Shown: positions 1-7,494, counted from the first letter of the stretch. The stretch is DNA of 43,066 bases from JAITWN01 sp964546765 (GCA_964546765.1 CAZJKV010000008.1:1-43066), one strand, 5' to 3'. Numbers and translations: made by a program. The notes: generated by a model from the sequence alone, not told the origin.

Positions 1-948
1 CGCCTGCTGCGACTGTATCAGCAGAGCGGACTGCGCCGACTCGCGCAGATCGGCGGCCTGCTGAGCCTGGCCGGCGCCCGCCGCCTCGACGCCCTGATGC
101 CGGATATCCCGCCGGTACCGCGCTGGCGACCCTATTACGCGCCGGCAGGTCCGCAGAAGGGCCAGGTTGCGCTGTTTACCGGCTGCATCGGTCATGTGCT
201 CGACCGCGACGCGCTGGAGGCCGCGATCACACTGCTGAACGGCTGCGGCTACGGCGTCCATGTCCCGGAGGATCAGACCTGCTGCGGGGCCCTGCACCTG
301 CACGGCGGCGATCCTGCCCGGGCTGCGGGTCTGGCCCGGCGGAACATCGCGGCCTTCAACGCGCTGCCTGGCGACGGTGACAGTGCCGCTCCGGGGATCG
401 ATGCGGTGCTGTACAGCGCCAGCGGCTGCGGCGCGACGCTGATCGAATACGGGGCCTGGCCGGCCATCGACGGGGTCACTCCGCCCGGGCGGTTCGCGGT
501 CCCGGTGCTCGATGTCTGCAGCTTCCTGGCACAGGAGGGGAGGATGGCGGGGTTGACCTTCGCGCCGCTGGAGGCCTCGGTCGCAGTGCACGACCCCTGC
601 ACCCTGATGAACGTCATCCGGACCACAGAGGCGCCCTACCGGCTCCTGGCCCGCATCCCCGGCCTGACAGTGGCGCCACTGCCCGGCAATGGCCGGTGCT
701 GCGGCGCGGCGGGCAGCTACCTGCTGACCCAGCCGGCGATGGCAGACGCGCTGTGCGCAGACAAGCTCGCGGCGCTGGAGGCGCAAGGCGCGGAGATCAT
801 GCTGAGTTCGAATCTCGGTTGCGCGCTCTTCCTGTCAGCGGGACTGCGGCGCACGCGCGGCCGTAGAGATATTGCCGGAGTCGAGGTCATGCATCCGGTG
901 ACGCTGCTCGCGCGGCAGCTCAGACCCGGTACGCCGTCTTCGTCATGA
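1..948 (+). CDS. glcF: Glycolate oxidase iron-sulfur subunit GlcF, C-terminal part (5' end outside the window)
   Basis: The frame is open from the first base, so only the C-terminal part of the gene is here. The visible protein has both cysteine-rich CCG modules of the GlcF/heterodisulfide-reductase-D family: an FTGCIG stretch, then CCGALH and SGCGATLIEYG, and in the second module HDPCTL, GRCCGAAGSY and SSNLGCALF. These cysteines are the family's cluster or cofactor ligands. GlcF passes electrons from the GlcD flavoprotein to the quinone pool during glycolate oxidation to glyoxylate. The two N-terminal 4Fe-4S ferredoxin motifs, and glcD and glcE, would lie upstream. The 3' end overlaps the convergent coq7 by 29 bp. 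A lactate-utilisation (LutA/LldE-like) protein is the alternative, but the segment before the first CCG module (LLRLYQQSGLRRL) reads like GlcF. Confidence 0.85.
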   Translation, partial: RLLRLYQQSGLRRLAQIGGLLSLAGARRLDALMPDIPPVPRWRPYYAPAGPQKGQVALFTGCIGHVLDRDALEAAITLLNGCGYGVHVPEDQTCCGALHLHGGDPARAAGLARRNIAAFNALPGDGDSAAPGIDAVLYSASGCGATLIEYGAWPAIDGVTPPGRFAVPVLDVCSFLAQEGRMAGLTFAPLEASVAVHDPCTLMNVIRTTEAPYRLLARIPGLTVAPLPGNGRCCGAAGSYLLTQPAMADALCADKLAALEAQGAEIMLSSNLGCALFLSAGLRRTRGRRDIAGVEVMHPVTLLARQLRPGTPSSS

Positions 949-1570
949 CCTTCGAGGTCAGCGTCATCAGGGCCCTGACCGGTTGCGGCAGCGGGGCGCC
1001 GCCGGCGGCGAGCGCCGTCGTCGCGTGGTGGAGTTCGTCGTCCTTCATCTGCAGCAGGATCGCCCGGCTGCGGCCGTCTCCGGCTGGCAGGCGTTCCAGG
1101 TGTTCCTCGAGGTGGCGCACGACCTGGCGTTCGGTCTCGACGATGAAGCCGAGGCTCCACCGGTCGCCGGCCCGGCCGGCCAGCGCACCGATCGCGAGCG
1201 ATCCGGCATACCACAATGGATTCAGCAGGCTGGTGCGCCCGCCGAGCTCATTGATGCGCTGTTCGCACCACAGCAAGTGATCGTTCTCCTCGAGCGCCGC
1301 GCGTTCCATCTTGCCGCGCACCTCGCGCAGCCGCGCAGTCAGTGCCTGGCCCTGGTACAGCGCCTGGGCCGACACCTCGCCGGCATGATTGACGCGCATC
1401 AGGCGAGCGGACAGCAGGCGTTCCTCGTCGGACAGGGCCGACTCCGGGACCGTCGCGGAGGGATTCGGCCGTTCGGTCGGGGGCGGGCTGCCGAAGACGG
1501 TGCGGATGCCGTGATCGATGTTGATCAGGATCCGGTCGAGGAAATCGTAGTCGCGAGCGGGGCTGGTCAT
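920..1570 (-). CDS. coq7: 3-demethoxyubiquinol 3-hydroxylase (Coq7), ubiquinone synthesis
   Basis: This di-iron monooxygenase hydroxylates demethoxyubiquinol in the penultimate step of ubiquinone synthesis, at the inner membrane. The 216-residue protein has the repeated four-helix di-iron pattern: Glu64 in NHAGEV, Glu95-x2-His98 in EENDH, Glu147 in VETERQV, and Glu179-x2-His182 in DELHHA. Length and motifs match the bacterial Coq7 family. It lies downstream of speD on the same strand, separated by a hairpin, and its 3' end runs into glcF on the other strand. Its presence shows that the organism makes ubiquinone, which bears on the likely substrate of the quinol-oxidising ACIII further right. 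Confidence 0.95.
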   Translation of the reverse strand: MTSPARDYDFLDRILINIDHGIRTVFGSPPPTERPNPSATVPESALSDEERLLSARLMRVNHAGEVSAQALYQGQALTARLREVRGKMERAALEENDHLLWCEQRINELGGRTSLLNPLWYAGSLAIGALAGRAGDRWSLGFIVETERQVVRHLEEHLERLPAGDGRSRAILLQMKDDELHHATTALAAGGAPLPQPVRALMTLTSKVMTKTAYRV

Positions 1571-1582
1571 GGCTGGTCTGTT

Positions 1583-1611
1583 GGGGTCAGAGCCCTTCGG
1601 GGTCTGACCCC
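1583..1611. repeat. REP-like hairpin between speD and coq7
   Basis: A 9-bp perfect inverted repeat, GGGGTCAGA at 1583-1591 and TCTGACCCC at 1603-1611, encloses a shorter CCC/GGG helix with a TTC loop. It starts at the speD stop codon and fills most of the 40-nt gap before coq7. No T-tract follows on the minus strand, so a classical intrinsic terminator is unlikely. A processing or mRNA-stabilising hairpin, or a dispersed REP-type repeat, fits better. A related GGGTCAGACCC word occurs at 7492-7502, at the 3' end of trpG. Confidence 0.6.
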
Positions 1612-2417
1612 TATACCTTGGTCATATTGCTGGCGTAGAAGATCTCGCTCATCTCACGCTTGAGCCGCTGCTTGATCTGCTGCTTCTCGCGCAGCTCGAG
1701 GTCTTTCTCGCCGGTGCCGAACAAATAGTTGTCCAGGTCGAACTCCTTCAGGATCATCTTGCTGTGAAAGATGTTCTCCTGGTAGACGTTGACGTCGATG
1801 ATCTGGTAACGATCGAGCGTGTCCTTCGACAGGTAGTTCTGGATCGAATTGATCTTGTGATCGATGTAATGCTTTTTGCCCTTGATGTCACGGGTGAAAC
1901 CGCGCACGCGGTAGTCCATGATCACGATATCGGACTCAAAGCTGTGGATCAGATAGTTCAGCGCGCGCAGCGGCGAGACCCGGCCGCAGGTCGCGACGTC
2001 GATATCGACGCGGAACGAGCTGATGCCGTTATCCGGATGGCTCTCCGGATAGGTGTGCACGGTGAGATGACTCTTGTCGAGGTGCGCGAGCACGGTCTCC
2101 GGCAACAGCGGTCCCGGGGCCTCCTCGTTCTCGAACAGCTCTGTCGACACCTGTTCTTCCGCGATCAGCATCGTCACGCTGGCGCCCTGGGGATCGTAGT
2201 CCTGATGCGCGATATTGAGGATCGTCGCGCCGATGATCTCCGAGACCCGGGTCAGGATCTCGGTCAGGCGCTCGGCATTGTAGGCCTCATCGATGTACTC
2301 GATATACTCCCGCCGGTGCCGCGCCGTCTTGGCGTAGCAGATGTCGTAGATATTGAAGCTCAGGCTTTTGGTGAGATTGTTGAAGCCGTGCAATCTCAGT
2401 TTTCGCTGTTTCGACAT
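1611..2417 (-). CDS. speD: S-adenosylmethionine decarboxylase proenzyme (E. coli-type SpeD)
   Basis: Makes decarboxylated S-adenosylmethionine, the aminopropyl donor for spermidine. The 268-residue proenzyme is the large Gram-negative type. The self-cleavage site is Lys115-Ser116 in HLDKSHLTVHTYPESHP; the Ser becomes the pyruvoyl cofactor. Other family blocks are KLRLHGFNNLTKSLSF near the N terminus, DYRVRGFTRDIKGKKHYIDH and VNVYQENIFHSKM. A GTG lies directly before the chosen ATG, at 2420. An AGGGG ribosome-binding site sits 8 nt before the GTG and 11 nt before the ATG, so either could be used; I chose the ATG. No spermidine synthase gene (speE) lies beside it. A well-formed promoter lies about 120 bp upstream. 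Confidence 0.96.
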   Translation of the reverse strand: MSKQRKLRLHGFNNLTKSLSFNIYDICYAKTARHRREYIEYIDEAYNAERLTEILTRVSEIIGATILNIAHQDYDPQGASVTMLIAEEQVSTELFENEEAPGPLLPETVLAHLDKSHLTVHTYPESHPDNGISSFRVDIDVATCGRVSPLRALNYLIHSFESDIVIMDYRVRGFTRDIKGKKHYIDHKINSIQNYLSKDTLDRYQIIDVNVYQENIFHSKMILKEFDLDNYLFGTGEKDLELREKQQIKQRLKREMSEIFYASNMTKV

Positions 2418-2514
2418 CACGCATAAAGCCCCTGGGAGTAGAAATTAAAGCGGACAATCCTACCACAATCCGGCGCCATGGCATCGTCCCCGACCCGCCG
2501 CGGGCAGGACCTTG

Positions 2515-2530
2515 CCGCCCGGCCGGGCGG
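2515..2530. other. 16-bp perfect GC palindrome in the speD leader
   Basis: CCGCCCGGCCGGGCGG is its own reverse complement. It lies in the untranslated region between the proposed speD promoter and the speD start. Neither flank has the T-run expected of a terminator on the minus strand. It could be an operator or an RNA hairpin; the sequence does not decide which. Apart from this and the promoter I see nothing in 2421-2564. Confidence 0.4.
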
Positions 2531-2539
2531 AAAACTGCA

Positions 2540-2568
2540 ATTACATAAAATATTCAGGGCTATATCAA
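2540..2568 (-). promoter_or_regulatory. Sigma70-type promoter for speD
   Basis: On the minus strand TTGATA (-35, 5 of 6 consensus bases) is followed, after 17 bp, by TGTAAT (-10, 5 of 6). The -35 box overlaps the stop codon of the upstream VOC gene. Initiation would fall near 2533, giving a leader of roughly 115 nt before speD. This suggests speD can be transcribed independently of the osmC-VOC pair. Confidence 0.6.
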
Positions 2569-3005
2569 CCCGCGAGGACACGCCCCGCGAGCGGCGGGTG
2601 ATAGATCATCTGAACCACATTGCCGTCAGGATCCTTGCAGTAAAAGCTGCGCGCCCCGTCCCGGTGCGTGCGGGGGCCGGACTGCAGCGGGACGCCTTGC
2701 GCGGACAGGTATCGGTGCCAGGCGTCGACGTGCTCAGGCGACTCAAGGATAAAGCCAATGTGATCAAGGGATTGTGATCCCGATCGCGAGAAGTCCGCAG
2801 GCGCCCTGTGGAGCGCCAGGTTGTCGCAGCCGGAGGTCAGATAGACATTGTCGGTGTCTGGCCGCCATTCGACGCGCATACCGAGCAACCCGACGTAGAA
2901 GCGCTCGAGGGCCTCGAAGTCGCGCGCGAACAGCGCGACATGGCGCATCCCGGCGGTCGGCGGGGGGCGAGGAAGCTCCGAACGATTCGGCGCCTCGCCG
3001 TTCAC
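2565..3005 (-). CDS. VOC-family (glyoxalase/bleomycin-resistance fold) protein
   Basis: A 146-residue protein of the vicinal-oxygen-chelate superfamily, with two beta-alpha-beta-beta-beta modules. Module one starts at MRHVALFARDFEALERFYV; module two is centred on QSLDHIGFILESPEHVDAWH and ends SFYCKDPDGNVVQMIY. The histidines and the late acidic/Gln residues are at places used for metal binding in this fold. Substrate cannot be read from the sequence; lactoylglutathione lyase-like, dioxygenase-like and resistance roles all remain possible. The start is a GTG that overlaps the osmC-family stop codon (GTGA), implying translational coupling. An internal ATG at 2948, just before the first module, is the alternative start. 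Paired with a thiol-peroxide or OsmC-like protein, it may deal with reactive electrophiles; that is inference. Confidence 0.8.
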   Translation of the reverse strand: MNGEAPNRSELPRPPPTAGMRHVALFARDFEALERFYVGLLGMRVEWRPDTDNVYLTSGCDNLALHRAPADFSRSGSQSLDHIGFILESPEHVDAWHRYLSAQGVPLQSGPRTHRDGARSFYCKDPDGNVVQMIYHPPLAGRVLAG

Positions 3006-3424
3006 GCCGGTTCCCGGACCTCGAAGTCGTGACTCATCTCGACGCCGGCGCGGCGCATCAGGATCGATGCGGAACAGTACTTCTCCGCGGACAGGTCGAC
3101 CGCGCGCCTGACCGCCGTCTCGTTCAGCCCCTTGCCGCTGACGATGAAATGGATATGGATACGGGTGAATACCCTTGGCGGCTCGGGCGCCCGTTCTGCC
3201 TCGAGTTCGACGACGCAATCCTCGACCGGCTGGCGGGACTTGCGCAGGATCTCGACGACGTCAAAGGCCGTACAGCCACCGGTGCCGAGCAGCAGCAATT
3301 CCATCGGGCGAAAGCCGAGATTGCGGCCGCCGCCGTCCGCCGGCCCGTCGGTCACCAGCGAGTGGCCGCTGCCTGACTCTCCGACGAACTGCGCCCCGTC
3401 GATCCACCTGATGCGGGCCTTCAT
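3002..3424 (-). CDS. OsmC/YhfA-family protein
   Basis: A 140-residue protein of the OsmC superfamily. It keeps both redox cysteines of that fold: Cys51 in GTGGCTAFDV and Cys117 in EKYCSASIL. The layout resembles the YhfA branch more than organic-hydroperoxide resistance proteins. OsmC and Ohr proteins reduce organic peroxides; for YhfA-like members the substrate is not established. A GTG precedes the chosen ATG at 3427. Its stop overlaps the start of the VOC gene, so the two form an operon. It is divergent from crp across about 140 bp, so the two share a regulatory region. Confidence 0.85.
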   Translation of the reverse strand: MKARIRWIDGAQFVGESGSGHSLVTDGPADGGGRNLGFRPMELLLLGTGGCTAFDVVEILRKSRQPVEDCVVELEAERAPEPPRVFTRIHIHFIVSGKGLNETAVRRAVDLSAEKYCSASILMRRAGVEMSHDFEVREPA

Positions 3425-3488
3425 CACATCAGTCCCCGCCCTGACGCCTGTCGAGTCATGATTTCCCCTAAACTTTCATGCGGAATTA

Positions 3489-3557
3489 CCGATACCCAAG
3501 ACGTATCGACCGCCCTTCGGGCGACATCAAAGCCGTCCCGCAGCGGGACGGTATCGG
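3489..3557 (+). promoter_or_regulatory. Structured crp leader with competing inverted repeats
   Basis: Four inverted repeats lie directly before crp. CGATAC at 3490-3495 can pair locally with GTATCG at 3503-3508. Alternatively CCGATAC at 3489-3495 can pair with GTATCGG at 3551-3557. Inside are a CGCCC/GGGCG hairpin (3511-3523) and a perfect dyad CCGTCCC/GGGACGG (3533-3551). The distal pairing reaches into the GGGGA ribosome-binding site (3556-3560) six nt before the crp ATG. The two uses of CGATAC are mutually exclusive, so a two-state leader is possible. DNA operators are the alternative explanation. I see no match to the consensus CRP site here. Confidence 0.4.
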
Positions 3558-3566
3558 GGAATCATA

Positions 3567-4205
3567 ATGACGCAATTACGTCGAAAAATCATCACTCCAG
3601 CCATCGAAAAGTTCCTCGGGCACTGCCATCGCAGGCGCTATCCGGCCAAGAGCGTGATCATCTATCGCGGCGACGCGCCGAACTCCCTCTACTACATCGT
3701 CGATGGCTCGGTCGCGGTATTGCACGAAGACGACGACGGACGCGAGATCGTACTCGCCTACCTGAACTCCGGCGACTTCTTCGGGGAGATGGGCCTGTTC
3801 GACAAGGAGAAGTCCGGTCGCAGCGCCTGGGTACGGGCGCGCGCGCAGTGCGAGCTCGCCGAGATCAACTATGACAAGTTCCGCCAGGTCGCCGCCCAGC
3901 ACCCGGACATCCTGTTCGAACTCGCATCGCAGATGGCCCTGCGCCTGCGCCGCACCAGCAGCATGGTTGGACGTCTGGCCTTCATGGACGTCTCCGGCCG
4001 CGTCGCGCGCACGCTGCTCGAACTGTGCCAGCAGCCGGATGCGATCACGCACCCGGAGGGCATGCAGATCCGCATCACGCGCCAGGAACTCGGGCGCATC
4101 GTCGGTTGTTCGCGCGAGATGGTCGGGCGCGTCCTGAAAAACCTCGAGGCGCAGAGTCTGATCACTGCGAAAGGCAAGACGATCGTCGTGTTTGGAACGC
4201 GTTAG
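3567..4205 (+). CDS. crp: cAMP-activated global regulator Crp/Vfr
   Basis: A 212-residue cyclic-AMP receptor protein, close in length to E. coli Crp. The nucleotide-binding beta-roll contains SGDFFGEMGLF (Gly73-Glu74) and GRSAWVR (Arg85-Ser86), equivalent to the cAMP-contacting Arg82-Ser83 of E. coli. Thr130-Ser131 at the dimer helix match Thr127-Ser128. The helix-turn-helix at about 170-192 reads TRQELGRIVGCSREMVGR and keeps the DNA-contacting Arg183, Glu184 and Arg188. The conserved end KTIVVFGTR is present. It should therefore recognise a standard TGTGA/TCACA-type site. It is transcribed alone, behind an inverted-repeat-rich leader and before a strong terminator. The nearby trp-crp-speD grouping resembles the arrangement in pseudomonads. 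Confidence 0.96.
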   Translation: MTQLRRKIITPAIEKFLGHCHRRRYPAKSVIIYRGDAPNSLYYIVDGSVAVLHEDDDGREIVLAYLNSGDFFGEMGLFDKEKSGRSAWVRARAQCELAEINYDKFRQVAAQHPDILFELASQMALRLRRTSSMVGRLAFMDVSGRVARTLLELCQQPDAITHPEGMQIRITRQELGRIVGCSREMVGRVLKNLEAQSLITAKGKTIVVFGTR

Positions 4206-4225
4206 GTAACCGGGCAAGATCGGGA

Positions 4226-4258
4226 GGGTCGGACCACGAGTGGTCCGACCCTTTTTTT
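4226..4258 (+). terminator. Intrinsic terminator of crp
   Basis: An 11-bp perfect stem (GGGTCGGACCA at 4226-4236, TGGTCCGACCC at 4241-4251) with a CGAG tetraloop is followed by seven T (4252-4258). It lies 20 nt after the crp stop codon. On the minus strand the stem lacks a T-tract, so it does not obviously terminate the convergent TraF-like gene. Confidence 0.95.
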
Positions 4259-4273
4259 ATTGCCGGAGTATCG

Positions 4274-5533
4274 CTAGAACCTGAAGCCGAGCTGCAGCGC
4301 CGCGCCGAAGTCGTCGCTGTTGCCGGCGAGCGCGGCGTCGACGTGAAAGCCGAGCGGCGAGAATCCGATCCCGGCGCTGTAGGTGCCGCTGTCAACGCCC
4401 GCCGGCAGGTCGCTGAGATTGTGCCGGTAGCCGAGACGCAGTTGCAGCGTGCGCAATGCATCGAACTCGACGCCGAGACCGAGGTACTGCGTCTTGGTGT
4501 CGAGGCCGGCGGGCTTGTTCTCGGTCAGATCGAGGTCGGCGGCGAACGTGACCCACTTCATGAACGGCGGGCGGTGAACCACGCCCGCCCGCGCCATCGG
4601 TTCGAGCTCGAAACGGTCGCCGTGCTCGGCGGTATTGGCCAGATCGTACTTGCGCGGTATGACGTTTCTGACTGTCAGGCCGGCCTGCCATCCAAGGCCG
4701 AAATCCTTCACCAGGCCGATATCGAAATTGACGTCGGTATCGCTACGTTCGTTCTGATCGATATCGATCTCGACATCGTCGATATCACTGCCCACGAAGG
4801 CATAGTCGTAGGTCTGGACCTTGACCAACTTCGGCGTCACGCCGAGCGACATGCCTCCGAGCCAGTCGAAGTTGCGCGCCAGTCCGACGCCGACCTCGCT
4901 CATTACGGCGAATCTCGCACGCACTGTCGACGTCAGCGCGAGGGAATCACCGGGCACGATCGGCACATTGTCTCTCGCCGCGTCGATAAACCTTTCGATT
5001 TCATCCAGGTCGGTGAAATCGCCGATCACGCCACCGACCACGGAGGCATTCGCGAATACGGAGATGCCGAGCCGCTTGCCGGGCACGCCGATGACGGCGG
5101 CGGCGTTTCCTTCCAGCTGTAGCACCTTGTTCGAGATATCCCGGAAATTCCCTATCAGCGCCTCGCCGGCATCGATCACCTCATTTCTGGTCGTTTCGTT
5201 CTGGGTAATCTGGTAAGCCTCAATCGCGTTATCGAAACGATTGATCGGATCTGTGTCATCGAAGTCCTCGAGCGCGTCGATGACATCGCCCTGATTCAAT
5301 ACCCGCCCGCTGACAATCGGCAGTTCGAGGCTGAAACGGTCACGATCGCGTTTCAGGGCCAGCAGCGCCGGATTCAGGAAGACCGCATTCGCACTGCTGC
5401 CCGCGGCCACGCCGGCGCCTCCCATCGCGAGTGAACGCGGATCCGGGGAGCTGAACGGCACTGCGAGCGCGCTGCCGGCGGCGACGGCGAGCGTCAGGGT
5501 GGAGATCGTCAGCAGGACATTACGGTTGCGCAT
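4274..5533 (-). CDS. TraF-like outer-membrane beta-barrel protein (function unknown)
   Basis: A 419-residue secreted protein. The N terminus is a Sec signal peptide (MRNRNVLLTISTLTLAVAAG, cleavage probably after SALA). Next come SPDPRSLAMGGAGVA and NAVFLNPALLAL, a plug-like motif shared with FadL/OmpP1-type barrels. The remainder alternates polar and hydrophobic residues and ends in the aromatic LGFRF typical of barrels inserted by BAM. Databases usually name this family 'conjugal transfer protein TraF', but no conjugation gene is nearby, so that name should not be taken as function. An acidic stretch DIDDVEIDIDQNERSD may lie on a loop. An AAAGGA site stands 8 nt before the ATG. It follows trpC after 128 nt, in which I see no clear terminator, and converges on crp. 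Confidence 0.75.
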   Translation of the reverse strand: MRNRNVLLTISTLTLAVAAGSALAVPFSSPDPRSLAMGGAGVAAGSSANAVFLNPALLALKRDRDRFSLELPIVSGRVLNQGDVIDALEDFDDTDPINRFDNAIEAYQITQNETTRNEVIDAGEALIGNFRDISNKVLQLEGNAAAVIGVPGKRLGISVFANASVVGGVIGDFTDLDEIERFIDAARDNVPIVPGDSLALTSTVRARFAVMSEVGVGLARNFDWLGGMSLGVTPKLVKVQTYDYAFVGSDIDDVEIDIDQNERSDTDVNFDIGLVKDFGLGWQAGLTVRNVIPRKYDLANTAEHGDRFELEPMARAGVVHRPPFMKWVTFAADLDLTENKPAGLDTKTQYLGLGVEFDALRTLQLRLGYRHNLSDLPAGVDSGTYSAGIGFSPLGFHVDAALAGNSDDFGAALQLGFRF

Positions 5534-5661
5534 GATCGTGGTCCTTTGTTCCGATGGGCAGTGCGGAGACTGGTGACGTCCGCCTGCAGGGGTTCTGTTC
5601 GAGACATATCGGCCCCGGCCACCCCGCCATTAGCACGGAATCTGGAACCGAGTCCGGTCCT

Positions 5662-6459
5662 TCAGGAGAAAAGACGCTCCAGTTCGGCACCGGGATCCGC
5701 GGCCCGCATGAAGGCCTCGCCGACCAGAAACGCGTGGACGCCGGCGGCGCGCATTCGCCGGACGTCATCGCGGTCATGAATGCCGCTTTCGGTGACGATC
5801 AGGCGATCGCCGGGGATGGCCTCCAGCAGGTCGAGCGTGGTCTCGAGCCGGGTCTCGAAGGTGCGCAGGTTACGGTTGTTGATCCCGATCAACGGCGCAT
5901 CCAGCGCGAGGGCGCGATCGAGTTCCCCGGCGTCATGGACCTCAATCAGAACGTCGAGATCGAGATGGCGCGCGAGACCGGCATACTCCGCCAGTTGCGC
6001 GTCCCCCAGCGCGGCGACGATCAGCAGGATGCAGTCGGCGCCGAGCGCCCGTGCCTCATAGACCTGGTACGCGTCTATGACGAAGTCCTTGCGCAACAAC
6101 GGCAGCGCACACGCGGACCGCGCGGCCTGCAGATGCGCGTCGTCGCCCTGGAAGAAGTCGCGATCGGTCAGCACCGACAGGCAGGCCGCGCCGCCCCTTT
6201 CATACGAGCTCGCGATCGTCGCGGGATCGAAGTCCTCGCGCAGGACGCCGCGGCTCGGTGATGCGCGCTTGATCTCGGCGATCACCCCGGCCCCACCCGC
6301 GGCGATCCTGCGCTCGAGCGCCTGCTGGAATCCGCGCGGCGGAGGGGCCAGTTCACAGCGCGCGCCCAGTTCCCGCAACGGCAGCCCCTGGCTGCGCTCG
6401 ACGACCTCCTCTGTCTTGTGGCGCAGGATGCGTTGCAGGATATCGTTCTTCGAATTCAT
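5662..6459 (-). CDS. trpC: Indole-3-glycerol phosphate synthase TrpC
   Basis: Closes the indole ring in tryptophan synthesis, from CdRP to indole-3-glycerol phosphate. The 265-residue TIM barrel contains the family blocks VIAEIKRASPSRGVL (catalytic Lys on strand 1), LSVLTDRDFFQG, LLRKDFVIDAYQVYEAR, LIEVHDAGEL, GINNRNLRTFE and TESGIHDRDDV, ending with FLVGEAFMRA. It is monofunctional, with no TrpF domain fused. Its ATG overlaps the trpD stop by 4 nt (ATGA), indicating coupling. It is the last gene of rpe-gph-trpEGDC. Confidence 0.97.
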   Translation of the reverse strand: MNSKNDILQRILRHKTEEVVERSQGLPLRELGARCELAPPPRGFQQALERRIAAGGAGVIAEIKRASPSRGVLREDFDPATIASSYERGGAACLSVLTDRDFFQGDDAHLQAARSACALPLLRKDFVIDAYQVYEARALGADCILLIVAALGDAQLAEYAGLARHLDLDVLIEVHDAGELDRALALDAPLIGINNRNLRTFETRLETTLDLLEAIPGDRLIVTESGIHDRDDVRRMRAAGVHAFLVGEAFMRAADPGAELERLFS

Positions 6460-7475
6460 GACTGCGCCTGCGACACCCTGACCAGGTCGGCGAGCCTGAC
6501 CCGCGCCTCGCCGCTCGCGATCACTTCCTGCGCGCGTCCGACGCCGTCCGCCAGCGTTCCGGCGAGGCCGGCGACGTAGATCGCCGCGCCTGCGTTCAGC
6601 GCGACGATATCGGCGGCCGGCCCGGGATTTCCATCGAGCACCCCGAGTACGATCTCGAGACTACGCGCGCTGCTGTCGACGATGAGGCTATCTGACGCAG
6701 ACGGTTTCAGTCCGAACTGTTCCGGCGTAATCGTATAGCGCGCGACGTCGCCGTCCTTCATCTCGGCGATATGGGTCGGCCCGGATACGCTGATCTCGTC
6801 CATGCCGTCGGCGGCATGAACGACCAGTACATGCCGGCTGCCGAGTCGTGCGAGGACGCTCGCGACCGGCTCCAGCCAGGCGTCGCTGAATACGCCGATG
6901 ACCTGGTTCGGTGCATCGGCCGGGTTGGTGAGCGGGCCGAGCAGGTTGAAAAGCGTGCGCACACCCATCTCGCGGCGCGGACCGATCGCGTGTTTCATCG
7001 CGCCGTGATGCATGGGCGCGAACATGAAGCCGACACCAGCCTCATCGATGCAGCGCGCGACCTGATCGGGATTCAGGTCGAGCCTGACGCCGGCGAGCTC
7101 GAGCAGGTCGGCGCTGCCGCACTTGCTCGATACCGAGCGGTTGCCGTGCTTCGCGACCCTGGCGCCGGCCGCGGCGACGACGAAGGCGCTCGCGGTCGAG
7201 ATGTTGAAGGTATGGGCGCCGTCGCCGCCCGTGCCGCAGGTGTCGACGAGGTGTTCCCCGTCGACCTCGACCCGCGTCGCGAGTTCGCGCATCAGGCGCA
7301 CGGCCGCCGCGATCTCGTCGACGGTCTCGCCCTTCATGCGCAGGCCGACGAGGAAGCCGCCGATCTGCGCAGGAGTCGCCTGCCCGGTCATGATCAGGCG
7401 CATGACCGCCGTCATCTCGGCATCCGTCAGATCGCGCCGCTCGGTCACCGCCCGTATCGCCGCTTGCATGTCCAT
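6456..7475 (-). CDS. trpD: Anthranilate phosphoribosyltransferase TrpD
   Basis: Transfers phosphoribose from PRPP to anthranilate. The 339-residue protein has the PRPP-binding CGTGGDGAHTFNIST, followed by KHGNRSVSSKCGSADLLE, then FAPMHHGAMKHAIGPRRE and FNLLGPLTNPADAPNQV. All are standard for the family. It is free-standing, not fused to TrpG as in enterics. It starts 19 nt after trpG and overlaps trpC, so the four trp genes are almost certainly one transcript. Confidence 0.97.
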   Translation of the reverse strand: MDMQAAIRAVTERRDLTDAEMTAVMRLIMTGQATPAQIGGFLVGLRMKGETVDEIAAAVRLMRELATRVEVDGEHLVDTCGTGGDGAHTFNISTASAFVVAAAGARVAKHGNRSVSSKCGSADLLELAGVRLDLNPDQVARCIDEAGVGFMFAPMHHGAMKHAIGPRREMGVRTLFNLLGPLTNPADAPNQVIGVFSDAWLEPVASVLARLGSRHVLVVHAADGMDEISVSGPTHIAEMKDGDVARYTITPEQFGLKPSASDSLIVDSSARSLEIVLGVLDGNPGPAADIVALNAGAAIYVAGLAGTLADGVGRAQEVIASGEARVRLADLVRVSQAQS

Positions 7476-7494
7476 GGTCGATTACCTCGAAGGG

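Noticed and set aside
4274..5533. Conjugation or plasmid-derived region because of the TraF-like protein
   Set aside because: No relaxase, pilus, coupling protein or other transfer gene is nearby; the name is a family label only.
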